Program-made: the position numbers and the translations under genes | Notes under the pieces: generated by a model | Database searches by the model: none | What the model was told of the DNA's origin: nothing | Seen by the model: only the letters and a program-made list of their open reading frames with translations | Part shown: piece by piece, positions 58,775-64,000 of the stretch | How positions within the stretch are numbered: position 1 is the first letter of the stretch | Layout of the letters: each line of letters starts with the position of its first letter | Assembly: GCA_023014335.1 (NCBI GenBank) | Contig: JAECYW010000012.1 | Location: 1,054,001 to 1,118,000 of the forward strand | DNA: 64,000 nt | Reading direction: 5' to 3' | DNA from: Galerina marginata | Lineage: Eukaryota; Basidiomycota; Agaricomycetes; Agaricales; Galerinaceae

Positions 58775-58778
58775 AAGA
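58772..58778 (-). promoter_or_regulatory. Candidate +1 frameshift site TCT-TGA-T between Gag-protease and integrase
   Basis: On the minus strand the 0-frame reads AAA TCT CCC TCT TGA. Skipping one base at the TGA gives GAT CTC AAT CTC TGG CAT, the integrase zinc finger. The same bases occur in Copia-1 (44311-44317), so the arrangement predates both copies. It resembles the UCC-UGA-U site of antizyme and the +1 strategy of Ty1, but an inherited indel is possible. Confidence 0.55.
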
Positions 58779-60125
58779 GGGAGATTTAGCTGCTACGTTG
58801 GCAAACTCCAAAATAGGTTCTGTAACACCATCCAAGAGAGCAACATTGTTGGCATCAATGGAGGCAGTGAACAAAAGTTGCTTGTTTAGGGAAAATTGCA
58901 TTGTGGATGAATCAATGTGAATTTTAATCCCTTTGTGTTTGGTTAAATATAAACAAGCAAGTAAATTGTTTTGGAGTAGTGGTACATGCAAGACTCTGGT
59001 AAATTCCACTGATCTTAATTTCTTTCCTTTTACAACTGGGTTGAAAACCACAGTGCCCACCCCTTCAGAATAAATAATGGTGGCATCTGCCAACTTGATT
59101 GGAATGCGGAGGGGCTTATAATTGCGAAGCCAGTGATGATGAGGGGTCATATTAGAAGTGGCCCCTGTGTCTGCATTCCAATCATGGTCAGCATCATTGA
59201 CCAAAGGAGAGGTAGGATCAGAAGGATCAAAAGTAGAAAGAACACTTGCATTTCCAGCAGATTCAACAACAGCATCTTTGGCTTGGTTGCTCTTCTCACC
59301 ATTGGTGTCCTGGGCCTTATTAGCCTTGTTCTTGTTGCCTTTGCGACGATTTTCTACATTCTCCTTTGCTGCCTTTTGAGCCCTTGCAAATGCATGACAG
59401 TTTTCCATGGTATGATTGGTCATACCACAGAATGTGCAAAGGAGCTCAATAAGCTTGGAGAGTGAAGAAGACGACGCTTTGAGTGCAGAACCAACTGCAG
59501 GCATTTCAGAAGCACGACGACGACGCTGAGTCTCCTCAGTGACAAAGGCCTGATGAATTGTGGCCTTGTCAAGTTTGTCCAGAAGGAGAAGTGAAGAGGC
59601 AAAAGTGTTGTACTCTTCGGGGAGGGCTCTGATCAGAGACATGGAGCCAAGTTCTTCATCCAGTTTAGCAAGATCAAACTTGTCTGGACGAAGATCCTGA
59701 ATGCGGCGGATAGCTTCATCAACTCTGTTGATCAAAGTTTGAAGACTCTCCTCCTCCCCCTTCCTAATGGAAAATAGGTCGTCATAAGCGTTAAACCTGT
59801 TGCCAGGACGCTTCTGAAGGTGAACGGCTTTAAGGGCTTCCCACATCTTGACTGGATCATCTGTAATTCCATTGAAGTGGATACGTTGATCTGGTTCCAC
59901 CATCAAGTAAATTTGGCCAGAAGCCTTATCTGCTTTGTCCAACCAAGCATCAAGGGCAGTTGTCTCGGCATCAGTAGCAGTTGGCGAGGTAACTGTTGGT
60001 TTGGTCTTGGCACCAGTAACTACACGCCAGACACCTTGAGCTTGTAGCCAGGCTTGCATTTCGCCAGCCCAGGTGTTATAGTTGGAAGAAGACAATTTGG
60101 TGAAATTGGGAGTGTTGGAAGTCAT
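58773..60125 (-). CDS. gag: Gag-protease of Copia-2
   Basis: 450 aa from ATG 60125 (MTSNTPNFTKL); a longer reading from 60251 starts in the leader. Gag core: NYNTWAGEMQAWLQ, MVEPDQRIHF, ALPEEYNTF. The zinc knuckle is CTFCGMTNHTMENC, followed by a Lys/Asn-rich linker. The protease active site is DTGATSNMTP. It ends SPS at TGA 58773-58775. The frame is intact although the rest of the element is not. Gag builds the particle and protease cleaves the polyprotein. Confidence 0.93.
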   Translation of the reverse strand: MTSNTPNFTKLSSSNYNTWAGEMQAWLQAQGVWRVVTGAKTKPTVTSPTATDAETTALDAWLDKADKASGQIYLMVEPDQRIHFNGITDDPVKMWEALKAVHLQKRPGNRFNAYDDLFSIRKGEEESLQTLINRVDEAIRRIQDLRPDKFDLAKLDEELGSMSLIRALPEEYNTFASSLLLLDKLDKATIHQAFVTEETQRRRRASEMPAVGSALKASSSSLSKLIELLCTFCGMTNHTMENCHAFARAQKAAKENVENRRKGNKNKANKAQDTNGEKSNQAKDAVVESAGNASVLSTFDPSDPTSPLVNDADHDWNADTGATSNMTPHHHWLRNYKPLRIPIKLADATIIYSEGVGTVVFNPVVKGKKLRSVEFTRVLHVPLLQNNLLACLYLTKHKGIKIHIDSSTMQFSLNKQLLFTASIDANNVALLDGVTEPILEFANVAAKSPS

Positions 60126-60499
60126 GATGTTATTGAGTGATGGGAAAGTGATGTGTGTTGATAGATGTTTGTGAGGACATGTGTGGACGTGTGTGGACGT
60201 GCCAAACTGAGTTATACGATGTTCCGAGCTCTTGGTGCTTTGCAAACTCAAGAAAGGTGAAAAGTGCTAACTAGGTAAACTAGACAAAAATAGAAAATTG
60301 TATGTAACTCGGCAACCGGGTAGGCAGATCCGAGTGAAACGCAGCTCTAATAGCGTGCACGTTCCTCCCTACTAGCAGCGGCAATGTAAGGCCGGGCCTG
60401 ATAGGGGTCACAAAGCAAAAAGACTAAAATGACTGATTTGTGCAAAAAGTGCAAATAGACCGAGTTCGCAAAACACTTAATTGGAGCGCTTATAGCGCG
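60126..60499 (-). other. Copia-2 leader
   Basis: Untranslated region between primer site and Gag start. It contains a short open extension upstream of ATG 60125 that I judge non-coding. Confidence 0.6.
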
Positions 60500-60511
60500 G
60501 GGCCCATAACC
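60500..60511 (-). promoter_or_regulatory. Primer binding site of Copia-2, initiator-tRNA-Met half type
   Basis: Directly after the 5' LTR the minus strand reads GGTTATGGGCCC. Its complement GGGCCCATAACC differs by one base from the anticodon stem-loop of eukaryotic initiator tRNA-Met (GGGCTCATAACC). Copia-type elements commonly prime on the half-tRNA fragment cut at the anticodon. Confidence 0.6.
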
Positions 60512-60875
60512 TGTTAAAGCAGGCGAGCGTGGGAACACGTGAGGCAGCGGAGTGCCAAATATGAGGAACTCAGTGTAAAGGACAGATGAGCTATGAAGAG
60601 CTGAAGTCCGGAGTGAGTAACTAATGATATTGTGAAATGACTATATACTTGCCTAAAGTCCGGAGTGAGTAACTGGGGACTTCTGGCAACTAGCTAAGCC
60701 TTTATATATGAAAATGAGCAATATACCCAAATGGGGAAAGAAGTGATAAGAATCTGATAAAGATCAAATGAAGAACTACATAAATGAGGTATGTTCTGAT
60801 AAGGATCTAATCTAATCTGATAAGATAAGATAGAAAGAATAGAATGTTATGGAGAGTGGGAAAGCAGCTTTAACA
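60512..60875 (-). mobile_element. 5' LTR of Copia-2
   Basis: 364 bp, pairs with 48633-48996. The flanking duplication CTGCC follows at 60876. Confidence 0.93.
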
Positions 60876-60919
60876 CTGCCATCCTGTTCAAACACCAATG
60901 GCTACTGGAACTATCTTGT
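60876..60919 (+). pseudogene. Copia-1: RT continuation after Copia-2
   Basis: Starts with the duplicated CTGCC and reads CHPVQTPMATGTIL, continuing GMSDC from 48632. It is cut by a HINE-like insertion after ATCTTGT. The following ~65 residues of Copia-1 are missing. Confidence 0.85.
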
Positions 60920-62548
60920 TACAAGTTCTTACGTAGTAAAAGAACTTGTTTTCCGGCCTGCATAGCAGGCAGAAAACATTCCTAACGCAATGGTTACAAG
61001 TTCTTACGTAGTAAAAGAACTTGTTTTCCGGCCTGCATAGCAGGCAGAAATGGTTTCTAACGCAATGGTTGGAAATTCTCCCACTGCTATAGTGACCCTG
61101 CATGGTTTCTGTATCTCAGCCATTACTGGGCCAATTTTGATGATCTTGGTATCAAAAAAATCGTAAAAATCAGGGCTTTCATGTGGCATGTGTATCCAGG
61201 GTTGATTAGGTCATGTGACTTGTTCACACGACCCAAAAAGCGCAAATTTGTATGAATTTATGCTTAAAACAGATTTGAATGAGCTAGATATGCTAAAATG
61301 TGTCGCCCAGACCAATATAGAATAATGTACAAATATTTACATATGTTTTGCAATGATGTCATGGTGTCCAAATCTGGCAAACAGCCAGCTTAACTCAGTG
61401 AAAATCGCAAAATTGGTGTTAAACTGACTGGATAACCCATAAAAGGCACACCAAACATTGCAAAACATGACCAAATAACATGAAAATAATGTTTTAGAAG
61501 CTTACATAATCAAACTCACAGCAGGACTTTGTGCAAATCCCTTGGAATCAGTTGAGGCACAAAGTTAGACCAATATATTCTCAGGGGTATGTCATGTGAT
61601 ATGTGTGCACAGACCATCCCTTAGGTAAAAAAAACATGATCTGTATTTTTATTTTATTTTAATGCCTTTAAATCTCCCAATATAGCTTATTTACTGTGTA
61701 TCTCAAACAATATTCCGCATTTGGTAAGTCACATAAAGGTGTGACAATACATATGTGACACCATCTTTTAGCCCTGATTTTTCTGATAATTACACACTTT
61801 GTTTCAAGGCAATCTGATAAAAACTAAGCGACGTATGAATTAATCTTGTTACAAGTTCTTACGTAGTAAAAGAACTTGTTTTCCGGCCTGCATAGCAGGC
61901 AGAAATGGTTTCTAACGCAATGGTTGGAAATTCTCCCACTGCTATAGTGACCCTGCATGGTTTCTGTATCTCAGCCATTACTGGGCCAATTTTGATGATC
62001 TTGGTATCAAAAAAATTGTAAAAATCAGGGTCAGATTTTAGGCTTGTTAGATTTGCCTTATTTTTCTGCTTTTTTTGAGTATAAGATCATCCCAATCGGT
62101 TCAGATTTGAGCGGACTACATGTTATTTACGTATTTAATATGTATTTGTTTAATAACAGTGTAAGTCTTCAGGCACTGCCTCACCCCAAAGTAAGAACTT
62201 GTTTTTGCCATGCGCAGCAATGGCCTCTGACCAAGTTCGAAATTCTCCCACTCATACAGTGACCCTGCATGGTTTCTGTATCTCAGCCATTACTCAGCCA
62301 ATTTTGATGATTTTGGTATCAAAAAATTCGTAAAAATCAGGGCCAGATTTTAGGCTTGTTAGAACCGCCTCATTTTTCTGCTTTTTTTGAGTATAAGATC
62401 ATCCCAATCGGTTCAAATTTGAGCGGACTACATATTATTTACATATTTAATATGTATTTATTTAATAACAGTGTAAGTCTTCAGGCACTGCCTCACCACA
62501 AAGTAAGAACTTGTTTTTGCCATGCGCAGCAATGGCCTCTGACCAAGT
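60920..62548 (+). mobile_element. HINE-like short unit with a nested long-short array
   Basis: The outer short unit is 60920-60994 plus 62237-62548. It is interrupted at AATGGT^TCGAAATTC by an array of a long unit (60995-61849, 855 bp) and a short unit (61850-62236). The host flanks (ATCTTGT and ATCTTAAAGG) are not adjacent in a normal Copia pol, so host sequence was lost here. Confidence 0.9.
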
Positions 62549-62802
62549 ATCTTAAAGGCACTCTTGAGTACAAGTTACAGTATTGTGGTGAACATGGTCA
62601 AGAACCATTCATTACATTTACTGACTCTGCTCATGGTGATTTTGTTGATACTGGAAAGTCCACAAGTGGCTATGTTACCACTATGGCTGGTGGTTCAATT
62701 GGTTGGTCAAGCAAGCTCCAAGGCATTATTGCACTGTCTACAACAGAGGCTGAATATGTAGCTGCAGTAGAGGCTGGCAAGGAGATATGTTGGATGAGCA
62801 AT
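62549..62802 (+). pseudogene. Copia-1: RNase H
   Basis: Encodes YLKGTLEYKL, then RNase H motifs FTDSAHGD, STSGYV, WSSKLQ, ALSTTEAEYVA and KEICWM. It is interrupted at the end by a reverse HINE-like unit. The C-terminus, 3' LTR and rest of Copia-1 are not found in the window. Confidence 0.88.
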
Positions 62803-63167
62803 ACTTGGTCAGAGGCCATTGCTGCGTATGGCAAAAACAAGTTCTTACTTTCTAGATGAGTCCGACTATAAATAAAGGTTAAATAAGTAAATAATGCATA
62901 GTCCGCTCAAATCTGAAGCTATTAGGATGATCTTATACTCAAAAAAAGCAGAAAAATGAGCCGGTTCTAACAAGCCTAAAATCTGGCCCTGATTTTTACG
63001 AATTTTTTGATACCAAGATCATAAAAATTGGCCCAGTAATGGCTGAGATACAGAAACCATGCAGGGTCACTATAGCAGTGGGAGAATTTCCAACCATTGC
63101 GTTAGAAACCATTTCTGCCTGCTATGCAGGCCGGAAAACAAGTTCTTTTACTACGTAAGAACTTGTA
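62803..63167 (-). mobile_element. HINE-like short unit (reverse)
   Basis: 365 bp, TACAAGTTCTTACG at 63167 to CCAAGT at 62803. The palindrome region is replaced by a shorter TGATTTTAGGC-like path, as in other CAGATTTTAGG variants. Confidence 0.88.
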
Positions 63168-63729
63168 ACTTGGTCAGAGGCCATTACTGCGCATGGCAAA
63201 AACAAGTTTTTACATTCTAGGTGAGTCCGACTATTACAAGTTCTTACGTAGTAAAAGAACTTGTTTTCCGGCCTGCATAGCAGGCAGAAATGGTTTCTAA
63301 CGCAATGGTTGGAAATTCTCCCACTGCTATAGTGACCCTGCATGGTTTCTGTATCTCAGCCATTACTGGGCCAATTTTGATGATTTTGGTATCAAAAAAT
63401 TCGTAAAAATCAGGGCCTTCCTGGTCACGTGACCAGGCCGTTTTAGGCTTGTTAGATCCGCCTCATTTTTCTGCTTTTTTTGAGTATAAGAACATCCCAA
63501 TCGGTTCAGATTTGAGCGGACTACATATTATTTACATATTTAATATATATTTGCTGAATAACAGTGTAAGTCTTCAGGCACTGCCTCACCCCAAAGTAAG
63601 AACTTGTTTTTGCCATGCGCAGCAATGGCCTCTGACCAAGTTTACTTATTTAACCTGTATTTATAGTCGGACTCACCTTGAAAGTAAGAACTTGTTTTCG
63701 CCATGCGCAGCAATGGCCTCTGAACAAGT
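63168..63729. mobile_element. Mosaic of HINE-like 3' ends around one complete short unit
   Basis: A reverse 3' end (63168-63234) and a forward 3' end (63642-63729) flank a complete forward short unit (63235-63641, 407 bp) with the CCTGGTCACGTGACCAGG palindrome. The outer pieces face outward like halves of an inverted dimer. Confidence 0.75.
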
Positions 63730-64000
63730 AAACTACTAATCCCCGAACCAGACCCGAACCCATCCGCTTCTCCCGAATCCTTCCAACGGCATCCTTTGTG
63801 CGCCAGGCCTTTGCTAGGGGGGACGGACCACCTAACCGCCCAGTCCCGCGAAGGAGGGACGGCCCCCACCGCTACGCCAATACCACGTAAGGACCGAAGC
63901 CCAAACATCTCCTGGCAGCCGCAGCTGCTGCACTCTCTCCGCCTTCCAAACCCGACGTCCACTTCAAGACCCGAATCCGACCCGAAAACCCTCATCCACC
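63730..64000 (-). mobile_element. Retroposon fragment, same family as 29003-29160
   Basis: Minus-strand sequence contains GGAAGGATTCGGGAGAAGC, GGTTCGGGTCTGGTTCGGGG and ATTAGTAGTTTAC, matching 29003-29060, and extends a further ~215 bp upstream to the window edge. It is GC-rich and without a convincing frame. It is the longer form of the poly(A) retroposon; whether SINE or LINE 3' end cannot be decided here. Confidence 0.65.

Larger units (their letters stand above)
48633..60875 (-). mobile_element. Copia-2: Ty1/Copia element inserted in Copia-1
   Basis: LTRs at 48633-48996 and 60512-60875 are each 364 bp, bounded by TGTTAAAGC...GCTTTAACA, with a 5-bp duplication CTGCC (48628-48632 and 60876-60880) of Copia-1 sequence. 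On the minus strand: 5' LTR, primer site, Gag-protease (60125-58773), integrase part (to 58326), then the repeat array carrying the Gypsy element, then only the last 37 codons of Pol (49152-49042), polypurine tract and 3' LTR. About 2.3 kb of integrase-RT-RNase H is missing at the array. Confidence 0.92.

Overview
This window is a block of transposable elements from a filamentous fungus, most probably a basidiomycete of the Agaricomycetes. The evidence is chromodomain-carrying Ty3/Gypsy polyproteins, Ty1/Copia polyproteins, a LINE whose ORF1 has CCHC zinc knuckles, and many foldback MITEs. I found no cellular gene, rRNA, functional tRNA or CRISPR array anywhere in the 64 kb. The species call is inference from family resemblance only.

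Region 1 (1-17874): one Ty3/Gypsy chromovirus on the minus strand ('element A'). Its single Gag-Pol frame is split by a 5.8 kb foldback element (6-bp target duplication) and a 0.95 kb hAT-like MITE (8-bp duplication). Subtracting both restores one frame of exactly 2,470 codons with two in-frame TGA codons. Between Pol and the 3' LTR sits a large accessory ORF of unknown function.

Region 2 (17875-28424): relics and low-complexity DNA. It holds a Gypsy gag-protease relic, an AAACCTTAAG-type minisatellite split by a PIF/Harbinger-like MITE with a TAA duplication, a Copia gag relic, AT-rich DNA, GC-rich degenerate repeats and a broken LINE ORF2.

Region 3 (23795-63729): dominated by one family of small structured repeats, called here HINE-like because they resemble non-autonomous Helentrons. 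Each begins TACAAGTTCTTACG inside a hairpin, has the complementary 12-mer just inside the other end followed by a second hairpin, ends CCAAGT, and lies directly after a host T with no longer target duplication. A short form (about 365-405 bp) and a long form (about 843-891 bp) share their first ~180 bp. Long units form arrays of one to three, always followed by exactly one short unit. They break a LINE ORF1 and two Copia elements.

Region 4 (42596-62802): nested retrotransposons. Copia-1 (plus strand) was invaded by Copia-2 (minus strand; 364-bp LTRs; CTGCC duplication). Copia-2 was invaded by an array of the small repeats. The terminal short unit of that array was invaded by an intact Ty3/Gypsy element (51819-58062) with 497-bp LTRs in which I saw no difference, a CAGCC duplication, complete gag and pol frames, and a primer site complementary to its own predicted mRNA start (Tf1-type self-priming). 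Both Copia copies carry the same TCT-TGA-T junction between Gag-protease and integrase, a candidate +1 frameshift site.
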